Shown: positions 22,272-31,729 of the stretch, in pieces | Position numbering within the stretch: the first letter of the stretch is position 1 | Layout of the letters: every line of letters starts with the position of its first letter | Source: Edaphovirga cremea | GTDB taxonomy: Bacteria; Pseudomonadota; Gammaproteobacteria; Enterobacterales; Enterobacteriaceae | DNA length: 64,000 nucleotides | Assembly: GCF_003332275.1 (NCBI RefSeq) | Contig: NZ_QOVA01000012.1 | Location: 1-64,000, forward strand | Reading direction: 5' to 3' | Notes under the pieces: model-generated | Database searches by the model: none | What the model was told of the DNA's origin: nothing | What the model saw: only the letters and a program-made list of their open reading frames with translations | Translations under genes and position numbers: made by a program

Positions 22272-24548
22272 CTAGCCCTTTTCAGTACGCAGACGTTGCG
22301 CTGCCTGAACCATATTGGCCAATGACTGGCGGGTTTCAGGCCAGCCACGGGTTTTCAGACCACAATCCGGGTTGACCCACAGGCGCTCAGCCGGAATACG
22401 CTGCGCCGCTTTACGCAGCAGGGCTTCGATCCACTCCACGCTTGGTACATTCGGTGAGTGAATATCATAAACACCCGGACCGATTTCATTCGGATAATCG
22501 AACACTTCAAACGTCTCAAGCAGTTCCATATCGGAGCGTGACGTTTCGATAGTGATGACATCGGCGTCCAGTGCCGCGATGGAATCCATAATGTCGTTGA
22601 ACTCGCAATAACACATGTGCGTATGGATCTGCGTGTCATCCTGCGCAATCGCGGCATTGAGTTTAAAGGCATCGACGGCCCATTGCAGATACGCCTGCCA
22701 GTCAGACTGACGCAGTGGTAAACCTTCGCGCAATGCAGGCTCATCAATCTGGATAATACCGATACCGGCTTTTTCCAGATCTTCCACTTCATCACGCAGC
22801 GCCAGTGCGATCTGCTTAGCGATAGTTTCGCGGCTGACATCTTCACGCGGGAAGGACCAGCAAAGAATGGTTACCGGACCGGTCAACATGCCTTTTACTG
22901 GTTTGTCAGTCAGCGACTGGGCATATTTCGCCCATTCAACGGTAATCGCTTCCGGACGGCTGATATCACCAATAATGACCGGCGGTTTTACACAGCGGGA
23001 ACCGTAACTCTGAACCCAACCGTTTTGTGTGAAGACAAAACCATCCAGATGTTCACCGAAGTATTCCACCATGTCATTACGTTCAGCTTCGCCATGGACC
23101 AGAACATCCAGTCCCAAACGCTCCTGCTCGGCAATGGCCTGCTTGATATGTTCGCTGATACCGGTGCGATAGTTTTTGCCGTCCAGGCGACCTTGCTTAA
23201 AGTCCAGCCGCAGTCCACGAATCTCAGTGGTCTGTGGGAAAGACCCGATGGTCGTGGTCGGCCAGGCCGGGAGATTGAAGCGCTCGCGCTGCGCTGCCGC
23301 ACGAATTGGATACGCATTCGGGCGCTCAATATCTTTTGCGGTAATTGCCGCCAGACGCTCACCGACGCTGGCATTATTAACGCGGCTCGAATTACGGCGT
23401 GCGCGGATCGGCGCGCTGTATTGCGTGATTCTGGCTAAGGTGGCCGCCTGCGGATCGTTCAGGGCTGACGTCAACAGTGACAGTTCGGCACATTTTTGCA
23501 GTGCGAAAGCAAACCAACTCTTCACTTCCTCGTCCAGTCGCGTTTCTACGCTCAGGTCGATTGGGCTGTGCAGCAGCGAACAGGAACTTCCCAGCCACAA
23601 CTGACGGTGGTTGATCAGCGGTTGCAGTCGATCCAGCCAGGTGCCGAGATCGGCACGCCAGACGTTACGACCATTGATCACCCCCAGTGACAGCAACCAC
23701 TCCGACGGCAGCGCCTTGTGCAGTTCGTCAATATCATCTTTACCGGCGACAACATCCACATGCAACCCCTGCACCGGCAGGCGGCGGATAACGTCAAGAT
23801 TGTGGCCGACGCTGTCGAAATAGGTCGTGAGCAGCAGTTTTACCTGCCCTTGCAAAGCGTCATAAGCCGGTTGGAAGGCGTTCTGCCACTCCTGTGGCAA
23901 TTCCAGTACCAACGCAGGTTCGTCGATTTGTACCCACTCAACGCCACGCTTTTTCAATTCTGCCAACACTTGCTGATAAACCGGCAGAATGTCATTCAAT
24001 AGTGACAGGCGATCAAACTGCTCACCCTTCACTTTCCCCAACCACAAATAGGTTACTGGGCCGAGCAGCACCGGTTTCACGTTGTGACCCAGCGCCAAGG
24101 CTTCGTCAACTTCGTCCAGTAATTGCGTCCAGGTCAGCTTGAATTGCTGTCCCTGAGTGAATTCCGGAACCATGTAATGGTAGTTGGTGTTAAACCATTT
24201 GGTCATCTCGGCGGCAGCAGCCGGTTCACCGGTAGGCGCACGGCCACGGCCAAGACGGAACAGGGTGTCCAGGTCGATTGAACCATCAGCATTCTGATGG
24301 CGTGCCGGAACGTTACCCAGCAGCAGGCTGGTGGTCAGGACATGATCGTACCAGGCGAAGTCACCCACCGGCAGCAGATCAATACCGGCTTGCTGTTGTT
24401 GTTGCCAATGACGGGCGCGCAGTTCACGACCCACAGCCAGCAGTTCTTCTTGCGTTGAGTTGCCTGCCCAGTAACTTTCTTGCGCTTTTTTCAGTTCGCG
24501 ACGCAGACCAACGCGCGGAAAACCCAGAGTGTGATTCAGAATTGCCAT
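22272..24548 (-). CDS. metE: Cobalamin-independent methionine synthase MetE
   Basis: This 758-residue enzyme transfers a methyl group from 5-methyltetrahydropteroyltri-L-glutamate to homocysteine. It has two TIM-barrel halves; the C-terminal half binds zinc through the segments HTHMCYCEF (His and Cys), [11 protein letters not shown] (Glu) and [14 protein letters not shown] (Cys). Length is close to that of E. coli MetE (753). It is divergent from its activator gene metR. Met-box-like repeats in the shared 104-bp region suggest MetJ repression as well. Confidence 0.98.
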   Translation of the reverse strand: MAILNHTLGFPRVGLRRELKKAQESYWAGNSTQEELLAVGRELRARHWQQQQQAGIDLLPVGDFAWYDHVLTTSLLLGNVPARHQNADGSIDLDTLFRLGRGRAPTGEPAAAAEMTKWFNTNYHYMVPEFTQGQQFKLTWTQLLDEVDEALALGHNVKPVLLGPVTYLWLGKVKGEQFDRLSLLNDILPVYQQVLAELKKRGVEWVQIDEPALVLELPQEWQNAFQPAYDALQGQVKLLLTTYFDSVGHNLDVIRRLPVQGLHVDVVAGKDDIDELHKALPSEWLLSLGVINGRNVWRADLGTWLDRLQPLINHRQLWLGSSCSLLHSPIDLSVETRLDEEVKSWFAFALQKCAELSLLTSALNDPQAATLARITQYSAPIRARRNSSRVNNASVGERLAAITAKDIERPNAYPIRAAAQRERFNLPAWPTTTIGSFPQTTEIRGLRLDFKQGRLDGKNYRTGISEHIKQAIAEQERLGLDVLVHGEAERNDMVEYFGEHLDGFVFTQNGWVQSYGSRCVKPPVIIGDISRPEAITVEWAKYAQSLTDKPVKGMLTGPVTILCWSFPREDVSRETIAKQIALALRDEVEDLEKAGIGIIQIDEPALREGLPLRQSDWQAYLQWAVDAFKLNAAIAQDDTQIHTHMCYCEFNDIMDSIAALDADVITIETSRSDMELLETFEVFDYPNEIGPGVYDIHSPNVPSVEWIEALLRKAAQRIPAERLWVNPDCGLKTRGWPETRQSLANMVQAAQRLRTEKG

Positions 24549-24564
24549 CGTTAATTCCCCATTT

Positions 24565-24588
24565 AGCCGTCCAGATGTTTACACATCC
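24565..24588. promoter_or_regulatory. Candidate MetJ met-box array in the metE-metR region
   Basis: Three tandem 8-mers AGCCGTCC, AGATGTTT and ACACATCC match the met-box consensus AGACGTCT at about 6, 6 and 5 positions. They lie 17-40 bp upstream of the metE ATG. The spacing in exact 8-bp steps is as expected for cooperative MetJ binding, but the individual matches are only moderate. A dyad TTCACTGTCACTGTGAA lies close to the metR start and could be a LysR-type site. Confidence 0.5.
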
Positions 24589-24652
24589 ATAATCCGCAGG
24601 TACTGTATATTCCACAAGCGCAAATTGTTCACTGTCACTGTGAAGGACTCTC

Positions 24653-25603
24653 ATGATCGAACTCAAACACCTACGGACGCTGCAAGCGCTGCGTAATACC
24701 GGCTCTCTGGCCGCCGCCGCCGCACAGCTACATCAAACGCAATCCGCCCTTTCGCACCAATTCAGCGATCTGGAGCAACGTTTGGGCTTCCGGCTGTTTG
24801 TGCGCAAAAGCCAGCCACTGCGTTTTACGCCGCAAGGAGAAATCATGTTGCAGCTTGCCGAGCAAGTGCTGCCGCAGATTCAGCAGGCGTTGCAGGCTTG
24901 CCATGAGCCGCACCAAACTGCCCTGCGTATCGCTATTGAATGCCATAGCTGTATTCAGTGGCTGACTCCGGCACTGGATAACTTCCATTTAAGTTGGCCG
25001 CAGGTAATGATGGACTTTAAATCCGGCGTCACTTTTGACCCGCAACCCGCACTGCAACAGGGCGAGTTGGATGTAGTGCTAACTTCTGACATTTTACCGC
25101 GCAGTGGGCTGCACTATTCGCCGATGTTCGATTTTGAGGTGCGTCTGGTGCTTGCTCCAGACCACCCTCTGGCGGCAAAAAGCCAGATTCAGCCGGAAGA
25201 CCTGAGTGATGAGACGTTGATGATTTATCCAGTGCAACGCCAGCGATTGGATATCTGGCGCCATTTCCTGCAACCGGCGGGCGTCAGCCCAGCGTTGAAA
25301 AGCGTGGATAATACGCTGCTGCTCATTCAGATGGTGTCAGCCAGGATGGGGATCGCGGCTCTGCCACATTGGGTGGTGGAGAGTTTCGAGCGTCAGGGGT
25401 TGGTGGTTACCAAAACCTTGGGAGAAGGGCTTTGGAGTCGATTGTACGCCGCTGTTCGTGATGGCGAGCAACGTCAACCCGTGACCGAGGCATTCATTCG
25501 TTCTACGCGGCAACACGCCTGCAATCATTTGCCATTTGTACGTGATGCTGCGCGCCCAGGCGCCGGGATTGCGAATGTCAAACCTATGGCACAGCAATCT
25601 TAA
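24653..25603 (+). CDS. metR: LysR-type transcriptional regulator MetR
   Basis: This 316-residue LTTR activates metE and other methionine genes with homocysteine as coinducer. The N-terminal winged HTH reads [32 protein letters not shown] (about 1-60), followed by a linker helix and two effector subdomains (about 90-295). Length is almost the same as E. coli MetR (317). The ATG has GAAGGA a few bases upstream. It is divergent from metE, the classic arrangement. Confidence 0.97.
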   Translation: MIELKHLRTLQALRNTGSLAAAAAQLHQTQSALSHQFSDLEQRLGFRLFVRKSQPLRFTPQGEIMLQLAEQVLPQIQQALQACHEPHQTALRIAIECHSCIQWLTPALDNFHLSWPQVMMDFKSGVTFDPQPALQQGELDVVLTSDILPRSGLHYSPMFDFEVRLVLAPDHPLAAKSQIQPEDLSDETLMIYPVQRQRLDIWRHFLQPAGVSPALKSVDNTLLLIQMVSARMGIAALPHWVVESFERQGLVVTKTLGEGLWSRLYAAVRDGEQRQPVTEAFIRSTRQHACNHLPFVRDAARPGAGIANVKPMAQQS

Positions 25604-25609
25604 GCTAAT

Positions 25610-25640
25610 CGGGCTGTCTTTATCTGGACAGCCCGCTCTC
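25610..25640 (+). terminator. metR terminator hairpin
   Basis: CGGGCTGTC (25610-25618) pairs perfectly with GACAGCCCG (25627-25635) across an 8-nt loop, directly after the metR stop. The following tract is CTCTCTTGCCTTTTT, so the T run is delayed. Confidence 0.6.
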
Positions 25641-25749
25641 TTGCCTTTTTCAGCACGCCCCGCACCATGCAAAGCCCTCAAAAGCAGTTACAGTAATTAC
25701 ATACGGTGAATAACCAGTCTGAATCTTACTGGCTCCTCGCGAGGCACTC

Positions 25750-28266
25750 ATGCAAGCCATACGTTACTTTTCCCGGCTGATCTTCCTGTTTACCCTATTG
25801 TGCAGCCCCACACTCTGGGCAGCAAATGTCCCAACGGCGATCGATCCCTGGCCACACAGCGTACTGCTTTCCGGGACGGAAATGATGCTGCACCAACCCC
25901 AGCTCGATAGCTGGCAGGACAACCGCCTCACTGGTCGCATGGTGGTGGCAGTAAAAACCGGTACCGTGACCGATACCAATGGCAAACCCCAGGACAAAAT
26001 CAGTTACGGCGTGGCCTGGTTCAGTACACGTAGCGATACTGACAAAGAGCAGCGGTTGGTCACGCTGGATAATATCCACGTCGATAAGGTTAATTTCCCG
26101 ACAGATAGCAGCAATCAAGCGCATTATCTCGACTTGTTACAGCAACTGCCGCAAAAAACATTGACGGTCAGTCTCGACCAACTGGAATCCGATCTGGCGA
26201 TTCAGGATAAAGGGCCACAGCAGAATGTGAAAGTGAGCAATGCGCCACCGCAAATCATTTTTGCCTTCCAGCCAGCAACGCTGGTATTGCTTGATGGGCA
26301 ACCGGCCTGGCAAGCCACCGGTCAAAACGGCGTGGAACGCGCGATCAACACCCGATCCCTGCTGCTGAAAAAGAGCGGTGTGTTGTATATCTATTTTGCC
26401 AATGAGTGGTATACCGCGACCGATCTTAATGGGCCATGGGCGCAAAAAATGTCAGTACCCATTGAGGTGGTGAATGCCATGCAGGCGTCGGTGAAAAAAG
26501 ATAACGTCGTCACCGGCCCGGAAGGAAAAAACCCGATCACCCAGCCCGCTGAAATCCATGTTGCCACTGCGCCAACAGAACTGATCCAGATCGACGGTGA
26601 TCCGCAATTCATTCCGATTGCCGGTACCCAGCTTTCTTACATCAGCAATACGCCATCTGATGTATTTATCGACGCCAATCAAAATAACAATTGGTACATT
26701 CTGGTTTCTGGCCGCTGGTTCCACGCCGAGTCCGTCAAGGGACCATGGCAGTATGTCGCAGGCGATGAATTACCGGCAGATTTCGTTAAAATTCCGTCAA
26801 ACAGCCCGAAAAGCGCCGTACTGGCTTCGATACCAGGAACACCAGAGGCGCACGAAGCGCTAATCGCCAACGCTGTGCCGCAGACCGCCAGTGTGTCGCG
26901 CAGTAAAGCATCGCTGACCGTCAGTTACGACGGTGGTACCGCCAAATTCAAACCGATTACGGGCACACCACTGCACTATGCCTGGAACACGGATGTACCC
27001 GTGATTGAAGTTGATAGTCACAGTTATTTCGCCGTGAAAAGTGGCGTATGGTTTTCGGCGACCTCTTCGCATGGCCCATGGACGGTTGCGACGACGATTC
27101 CAGCAGTGATTTACACCATTCCGGCAGACTCCCCGCTGCATTACGTCACCTATGTGCGGATTTACGGTAGCACCAGCGATGTAGTGTATGTCGGTTATAC
27201 GCCGGGCTACTACGGCACGGTGGTGAGTGATGGCGTGGTGGTCTATGGCACCGGTTATCCTTGTAACGCCTGGGTCGGCGATGTCTGGTATAGCTGCCCG
27301 GCAACTTACGGTTACGTTAGCAGCTTTGCGTGGGATCCGGCGATCGGCTGGAGCTTCGGCTTCGTTAGCGGCTGGATTTGGGGCAGCAGTTGGAGCAACC
27401 CTTGGTGGGGTCCGTGGTACGGTTATTATCCACCTTACCATCCCGGCTACTGGGGCGGTGGCGTCTCGGTTTACAACGTGTATAACCACTGGGGCAATAC
27501 CGTCGCCCAGGGTGTTCGTGCCGATTGGAGCAATCCGTGGAATGGTCATTACGGCAGCGACGTTCGCGGGAGTTTTTACAACAACGCGACGGGTGGCCAC
27601 GGTTACGGTTATGCGGGTCGTGATATCAATGGTTATAACGGTATGACCCACGCCGCAGCAGGCGGTGTGCGATTCAATCCGCAGACTGGGCGCGCTATTT
27701 CGGCCAACGGCGCGGCGGTACATAATCCAGATACCGGCAATGGCCTTGCAGGCGGAGAACGCAACAGCGTCAATGCCAATACCGGGCGTGCCACGCACAG
27801 TCAAAGTATCGCGGGCAACACGCCGCAGGGTGCGGGCAAAACCGGCAGTTTTACCAGCGTCGGAGCAGACGGCGTGACCCACGGATCAGGCTATGTGCAC
27901 TATGACAAGGAGACCGGTCAGGTCACCCATGGTGGGGTCGTTAACGGCCCTGATCACGTATACGCCGGACGCGACGGCAATATCTATCAATACAACAATG
28001 GCAATTGGCAGAAAATGGACGCCAGCGGCAATTTCGTGAAAGGCCAGCCACCCGCTGAAGTGAATAATGCCCAACTGGCCCGCACCCGAGGCACAGAAAG
28101 GCAGACGGAGCGAACCCAAACTTTGCAATCACGGCCACAGGTCAATCAGCTACAGATACAGCAACACATACCGCAAGATCGCGGTGAGCGATTGCAGCAG
28201 ATGCATTCTTTCGATCGCAGTAACTACGTGCCACGCTTTCAAGGACGGATGGGTGGTCGAAGATAA
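25750..28266 (+). CDS. Exported triple-repeat protein with Gly/Tyr/Trp-rich region, function unknown
   Basis: This 838-residue protein starts with a Sec signal peptide (about 1-24, cleavage after LWA). Three tandem modules of roughly 105 residues share a core ending WYTATDLNGPW (228-230), WFHAESVKGPW (331-333) and WFSATSSHGPW (442-444). Each core is preceded by an L-x-Y-x-x-NT-like strand and followed by a P-x-x-SP segment. Residues 495-610 are rich in Trp, Tyr and Gly. From 640 to 700 there are N-x-x-TG repeats, and the C terminus is Gln/Arg-rich. No catalytic motif is evident. Similar proteins are, I believe, sometimes labelled carbohydrate-binding family V/XII, but I cannot support a ligand. 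It sits between metR and yigM, which are adjacent in E. coli. Confidence 0.85.
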   Translation: MQAIRYFSRLIFLFTLLCSPTLWAANVPTAIDPWPHSVLLSGTEMMLHQPQLDSWQDNRLTGRMVVAVKTGTVTDTNGKPQDKISYGVAWFSTRSDTDKEQRLVTLDNIHVDKVNFPTDSSNQAHYLDLLQQLPQKTLTVSLDQLESDLAIQDKGPQQNVKVSNAPPQIIFAFQPATLVLLDGQPAWQATGQNGVERAINTRSLLLKKSGVLYIYFANEWYTATDLNGPWAQKMSVPIEVVNAMQASVKKDNVVTGPEGKNPITQPAEIHVATAPTELIQIDGDPQFIPIAGTQLSYISNTPSDVFIDANQNNNWYILVSGRWFHAESVKGPWQYVAGDELPADFVKIPSNSPKSAVLASIPGTPEAHEALIANAVPQTASVSRSKASLTVSYDGGTAKFKPITGTPLHYAWNTDVPVIEVDSHSYFAVKSGVWFSATSSHGPWTVATTIPAVIYTIPADSPLHYVTYVRIYGSTSDVVYVGYTPGYYGTVVSDGVVVYGTGYPCNAWVGDVWYSCPATYGYVSSFAWDPAIGWSFGFVSGWIWGSSWSNPWWGPWYGYYPPYHPGYWGGGVSVYNVYNHWGNTVAQGVRADWSNPWNGHYGSDVRGSFYNNATGGHGYGYAGRDINGYNGMTHAAAGGVRFNPQTGRAISANGAAVHNPDTGNGLAGGERNSVNANTGRATHSQSIAGNTPQGAGKTGSFTSVGADGVTHGSGYVHYDKETGQVTHGGVVNGPDHVYAGRDGNIYQYNNGNWQKMDASGNFVKGQPPAEVNNAQLARTRGTERQTERTQTLQSRPQVNQLQIQQHIPQDRGERLQQMHSFDRSNYVPRFQGRMGGRR

Positions 28267-28289
28267 CGGGGCAGTAAAATAGAAAAGAG

Positions 28290-28324
28290 AACGGCGTCTG
28301 CTGACGAAGCAGACGCCGTTTTTT
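28290..28324. terminator. Bidirectional terminator overlapping the yigM stop codon
   Basis: A perfect 12-bp stem AACGGCGTCTGC/GCAGACGCCGTT with a 7-nt loop is followed by TTTT on the plus strand, giving six T in a row with the stem end. On the minus strand it is preceded by AAAAAA and followed by CTCTTTTC. The yigM TAA (28325-28323) lies inside the T run. Confidence 0.88.
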
Positions 28325-29177
28325 AGCGGGTCTGAACGACCCAACGTTTATGTAGCCACAGCGAAGCGACAATCAGTGAACCGCCGATAATAAAGCTCGG
28401 CCAATGCGGCGATTGCTGCCAAATAAGCAGATTCACCAACAAACCTGCGGGAACGTGGAAATTGTTCATAATACCCAGCGTTCCGGCATCGACCTGCGTC
28501 GCTCCCACATTCCACATGAAATAACCCAGCGCAGATGCCCCCACGCCTAACCAAATCAGGACTCCCCATTGCAAGGAGGTAGTGGGGAGTTTTTCCGGGT
28601 TTCCGAACAGTACCCAGGCGACGATTGCACACAAAACTGCACCGATATAAAACCAGGAGAAGGCGGTGTGCTGCGGCATCGGATGCGTTTCCATCAGGCG
28701 TTTGTAGCCAACCAGCCCAATAGCGAAACAGAGATTGGCGGCCTGCACCAGCAGCAACCCAATCACGAAATGCTCATTGATATGATCGTAGCGGATGATG
28801 GCCGCACCCAGTACCGCGACCAGCGCGCTGGAAACATAACCGAGACGCACGCCTCGGCCACTGAGCAGATCATAAATCAGGGTGATATAAAGCGGAGTGA
28901 TCACGGTAAACAGTAAAAACTCCGGCACGGTCAGATACAGAAAAGCCTGGAAACTGATGAGATACATAATGCCAAGCTGCATCGCGCCGACTGCCATATA
29001 TAACAGCAGCGTAGTTGGCCGATAGCCGCGCCAACGCAAGAAAGGCAAAAATACCAATGCCGCCAGCACCAAACGTACCAACACAGAAAAAACGCTGTCG
29101 ACCTGTCCGGCCAGATATTCACCGATCAAACTGAATGAAAAAGCCCATAAAACGGTTGTGATGATCAGTAGAAGCAC
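28323..29177 (-). CDS. yigM: EamA-family biotin transporter YigM
   Basis: This 284-residue inner-membrane protein has about ten hydrophobic helices as two EamA repeats. Many stretches match E. coli YigM as I recall it, for example TTVLWAFSFS, VDAGTLGIMNN and HVPAGLLVNL. YigM is reported to be a high-affinity biotin importer in E. coli. It is shorter than the E. coli protein (299) at the C terminus. In E. coli it adjoins metR; here a 2.5-kb gene lies between. Its downstream neighbour yigL in E. coli is found 31 kb away in this window. Confidence 0.9.
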   Translation of the reverse strand: MLLLIITTVLWAFSFSLIGEYLAGQVDSVFSVLVRLVLAALVFLPFLRWRGYRPTTLLLYMAVGAMQLGIMYLISFQAFLYLTVPEFLLFTVITPLYITLIYDLLSGRGVRLGYVSSALVAVLGAAIIRYDHINEHFVIGLLLVQAANLCFAIGLVGYKRLMETHPMPQHTAFSWFYIGAVLCAIVAWVLFGNPEKLPTTSLQWGVLIWLGVGASALGYFMWNVGATQVDAGTLGIMNNFHVPAGLLVNLLIWQQSPHWPSFIIGGSLIVASLWLHKRWVVQTR

Positions 29178-29362
29178 GGTGAGACCCGTTCAATGCAGAA
29201 GAAAAAGCAATTGTACCGGATGGCGAAGAAATTAATTCAGCGGAGATGGTTTACGTCTGTATTCTTTTTACACAAACAAATACCTATCTTGACACGATCG
29301 CCTACAACGCCTTGCCGGGGATAGGTTAAACTTAAGAAGCCTACCCGGCAGGAGGAAAAATC

Positions 29363-29698
29363 ATGAAACGACTCACTGGAACATTCATCGCCATTCCTTT
29401 GTTTATTTCGCTGTCTGCACTGGCCAATACGATCACTCCCTTGCAGCAACAACAGCAACAGCAGACGTTTCAGGCTCAGAAAAACCTGCAGCAAAACATG
29501 CTCAACAATCAGCAGTTGCATCAGCGTCAGTTAGAGCAGGATCTCAAATATAAAAACCAGCAACAGAATATGCAGTTACGTTCGCAACTACAGAATAATC
29601 AGCAGCGTTTGCAGCAAAACCAGTTGCGTAGCAATCAATCATTACAGCAACAGCAGTTACAAAATAACCAACAAGAGCGTTTGCGTACGACGCCTTGA
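29363..29698 (+). CDS. yhhA: DUF2756 family exported Gln-rich protein YhhA
   Basis: This 111-residue protein has a signal peptide (about 1-20, cleavage after SALA) followed by an almost pure Gln/Asn/Leu/Arg composition. Runs such as QQQQQQQ sit near residues 28-34 and heptad-like LxQNQLRxNQ occurs throughout. The mature part is probably a helical, coiled-coil periplasmic protein. E. coli YhhA (146 residues) has the same make-up and lies next to ugpQ, as here with one permease gene in between. The function is unknown. GCAGGAGG precedes the ATG. Confidence 0.8.
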   Translation: MKRLTGTFIAIPLFISLSALANTITPLQQQQQQQTFQAQKNLQQNMLNNQQLHQRQLEQDLKYKNQQQNMQLRSQLQNNQQRLQQNQLRSNQSLQQQQLQNNQQERLRTTP

Positions 29699-29713
29699 GC
29701 TGCCCTGTGGTGT

Positions 29714-30670
29714 TTAGATCCTTACGCCCATCAACGTCAGGATTAGCGGTGTCGTGATGGCGGCCAGTGCTGTCGACATCACCAAACTTGCCGCCGCGGG
29801 GCCACCCAATACGTTGAACTGGCGCGACATCAGATAAACATTCACCCCGACGGCCATCGATCCCAGCAATACCACTACCCGGGTTTCCATCTGCGGCAAA
29901 TCCATCATCCAGGCCAAGACCCAAATCACGCCAGGCTGCACCAACAGCTTCAGCGTACAAATCGCTGAACTCAGTTTCCATCCTTCACTGATGCGGTATT
30001 CAGCCAGACCCATACCCAGCACAACCAGTGAGAGCGGGGCAGCAATCTGACCCAGCATACTGACGGGTTGGTCAACGAATTTTGGCAATGGCAGTCCGGT
30101 CAAACTGAACGTCGTTCCGGAAATAATGCCGATAATCAGGGGATTGGTCAGCACACTGCGTGCCGTTTTGGCAAAACCGGTGAGGGTCGGGGTGCCATTT
30201 CTTGCCCACTCAATCGAAATAGTGACCAGTGTCCACAGAATCAAACCATTGAAGACCAGAACCAGCGCCACAGAAGGAATGGCCTCTTCCCCCAGCATGA
30301 CGGTCGCGATAGGCAGGCCAAGCATGACGTTATTTGAAAAAATGCCGCCCAAGGCAAAGACTGAGCCCGAAACACCGTCCAGCTTGAACACGCGGCGTGC
30401 CAGAATGCGACCAATAACGAAAACAATCAGGCAACTGCCAAAAAAAGCGATCAGCAGACGGGCATCCACAGCGGGGCGCTTGGAGAAGTCGCACATCATA
30501 CGGAATAGCATAGCGGGTAACGCGACAGAAAAAACAAAGCGGGTGAGACCATCGGTGATGGTTGACGGCCATTTTCCCCAGCGCATCAAGCCATATCCCA
30601 GCACAATCAACACAAATAGCGGCAATGACAGCAAAATCTGATGCCAAAGTGAAAGCAGAAAAATAGGCAT
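29714..30670 (-). CDS. AEC-family permease
   Basis: This 318-residue membrane protein belongs to the auxin efflux carrier (AEC, TC 2.A.69) family, with two sets of five hydrophobic helices. Signature stretches are FVFSVALPAMLF (about 46-57), GIFSNNVMLGLPI (about 109-121) and the C-terminal NVYLMSRQF. AEC members in enterobacteria move malate, malonate or similar anions; the substrate here cannot be told. It is convergent with yhhA, 15 bp apart, and is not present at this place in E. coli. Confidence 0.88.
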   Translation of the reverse strand: MPIFLLSLWHQILLSLPLFVLIVLGYGLMRWGKWPSTITDGLTRFVFSVALPAMLFRMMCDFSKRPAVDARLLIAFFGSCLIVFVIGRILARRVFKLDGVSGSVFALGGIFSNNVMLGLPIATVMLGEEAIPSVALVLVFNGLILWTLVTISIEWARNGTPTLTGFAKTARSVLTNPLIIGIISGTTFSLTGLPLPKFVDQPVSMLGQIAAPLSLVVLGMGLAEYRISEGWKLSSAICTLKLLVQPGVIWVLAWMMDLPQMETRVVVLLGSMAVGVNVYLMSRQFNVLGGPAAASLVMSTALAAITTPLILTLMGVRI

Positions 30671-30839
30671 GATATTCCCTTGCTAACCCAACCTGATCTG
30701 GAAAAAAGACGCATTTACTGGGCATTCATTAATTGAATGCTCGATTTTTAAAATAGCATTTTAATCTATAAATTTTCTGTGGCTATTACAATCGCAATGC
30801 AATTAACAGGGTGTATTCTGTCAAAGGTTTTATCGCTAA

Positions 30840-31586
30840 TCAGTGAAAATCCGGGTCTATCAGATCGATACGATCGGTACAGATACAGTCAACGCCCCAG
30901 TTCAGCAGAAGCCGGGCACGTTCCGGGCTGTTCACCGTATATACCAGAATATGCAAACCGGCTTCCTTCAGTGCTGCAACCCGTGCTTCGGTCAGCGCTT
31001 TATGATCAATATGCAATGACACGCAGTTCAGTCGCTGAGTCAGGGCCAGCCAACTATCATCCCATTTCTCCAGCAAAATCCCCCGCGGCAATTCGGGCGC
31101 CGTCTGCATTGCCGCTTCCAGTGCGTCGACAGAAAATGAAGAAAGTAGTGGAGCAACGGTCTGCGTCTGCCACAACCGGCGTGCCGCCAGAGCCACAACC
31201 CGGCCTGTTTCTTTTTCCAGCCCGGTCGTGGGTTTGATTTCAATATTCGCCATCAGCCCCAAGCGAGCACATTGTTGCGCCACTTCTGATAGCAATGGCA
31301 GTTTCTCGCCGCGAAATGCTGGGCTGTACCAACTTCCGGCATCAAGTTGTACCAATTTGTCCCAGACCAATTCTCCCGCCACACCCCAACCATTACTGGT
31401 ACGATCCAGCGTGTCGTCATGCAACAGGAAGATCTGGCCGTCTTGAGCCAATTTGGCATCAAGTTCAATCATTTTGTGTCCGTGCCGGGCACCCACTTCA
31501 ATGGCCGCAAGCGTATTTTCAGGTGCCAATGAGCCGCCACCACGATGCGCAACAATCGAAGGATAAGGCCAGTCTTTAGTCATCAT
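30840..31586 (-). CDS. ugpQ: Cytoplasmic glycerophosphodiester phosphodiesterase UgpQ
   Basis: This 248-residue TIM-barrel enzyme hydrolyses glycerophosphodiesters to glycerol-3-phosphate and an alcohol. The catalytic segments are [17 protein letters not shown] (about 12-28), [24 protein letters not shown] and NIEIKPTTG. It has no signal peptide, unlike GlpQ. The start ATG overlaps the TGA of a ugpC remnant (ATGA), preserving the normal ugpC-ugpQ junction although the Ugp transporter is gone. Without Ugp, its substrates must come from internal lipid turnover or another importer. Confidence 0.95.
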   Translation of the reverse strand: MMTKDWPYPSIVAHRGGGSLAPENTLAAIEVGARHGHKMIELDAKLAQDGQIFLLHDDTLDRTSNGWGVAGELVWDKLVQLDAGSWYSPAFRGEKLPLLSEVAQQCARLGLMANIEIKPTTGLEKETGRVVALAARRLWQTQTVAPLLSSFSVDALEAAMQTAPELPRGILLEKWDDSWLALTQRLNCVSLHIDHKALTEARVAALKEAGLHILVYTVNSPERARLLLNWGVDCICTDRIDLIDPDFH

Positions 31587-31702
31587 TCCATCCGTAATCC
31601 GCTTGGCGAATCAAAAAAATGCAGTGCCTGCGCGGGCAGGCGTACATAGAGTGTTGTGCCCGCCTGTGGATAATACTTATGAGACAAGCGGGCAAATGAC
31701 CA
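31583..31702 (-). pseudogene. ugpC: C-terminal remnant of ugpC (ABC transporter ATPase)
   Basis: Read on the minus strand, about 40 codons ending at the TGA at 31585-31583 encode SFARLSHKYYPQAGTTLYV followed by [19 protein letters not shown]. This aligns with the very end of E. coli UgpC (from memory RLAHQERPTAGSTLWLHLP then ENQLHLFDGETGQRV). The stop overlaps the ugpQ start as in intact ugp operons. No start codon, ATPase motifs or upstream ugpC sequence remain, because the aminotransferase gene ends 28 bp upstream. This is the scar of a deletion that removed ugpB, ugpA, ugpE and most of ugpC. Confidence 0.82.
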
Positions 31703-31729
31703 AAGTACTTGGAAGTGCGGGTACAAAAA

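Noticed and set aside
26860-27882. Long 340-codon open frame on the minus strand
   Set aside because: It is antisense to the 838-residue exported protein, has a low-complexity Thr/Arg/Ile composition and no family motifs; it results from the repetitive Gly-rich coding sequence.
29445-29690. CAG/CAA-rich stretch as a microsatellite or CRISPR-like repeat
   Set aside because: It is the coding sequence of the Gln-rich protein YhhA; the repeats are irregular and have no spacers.
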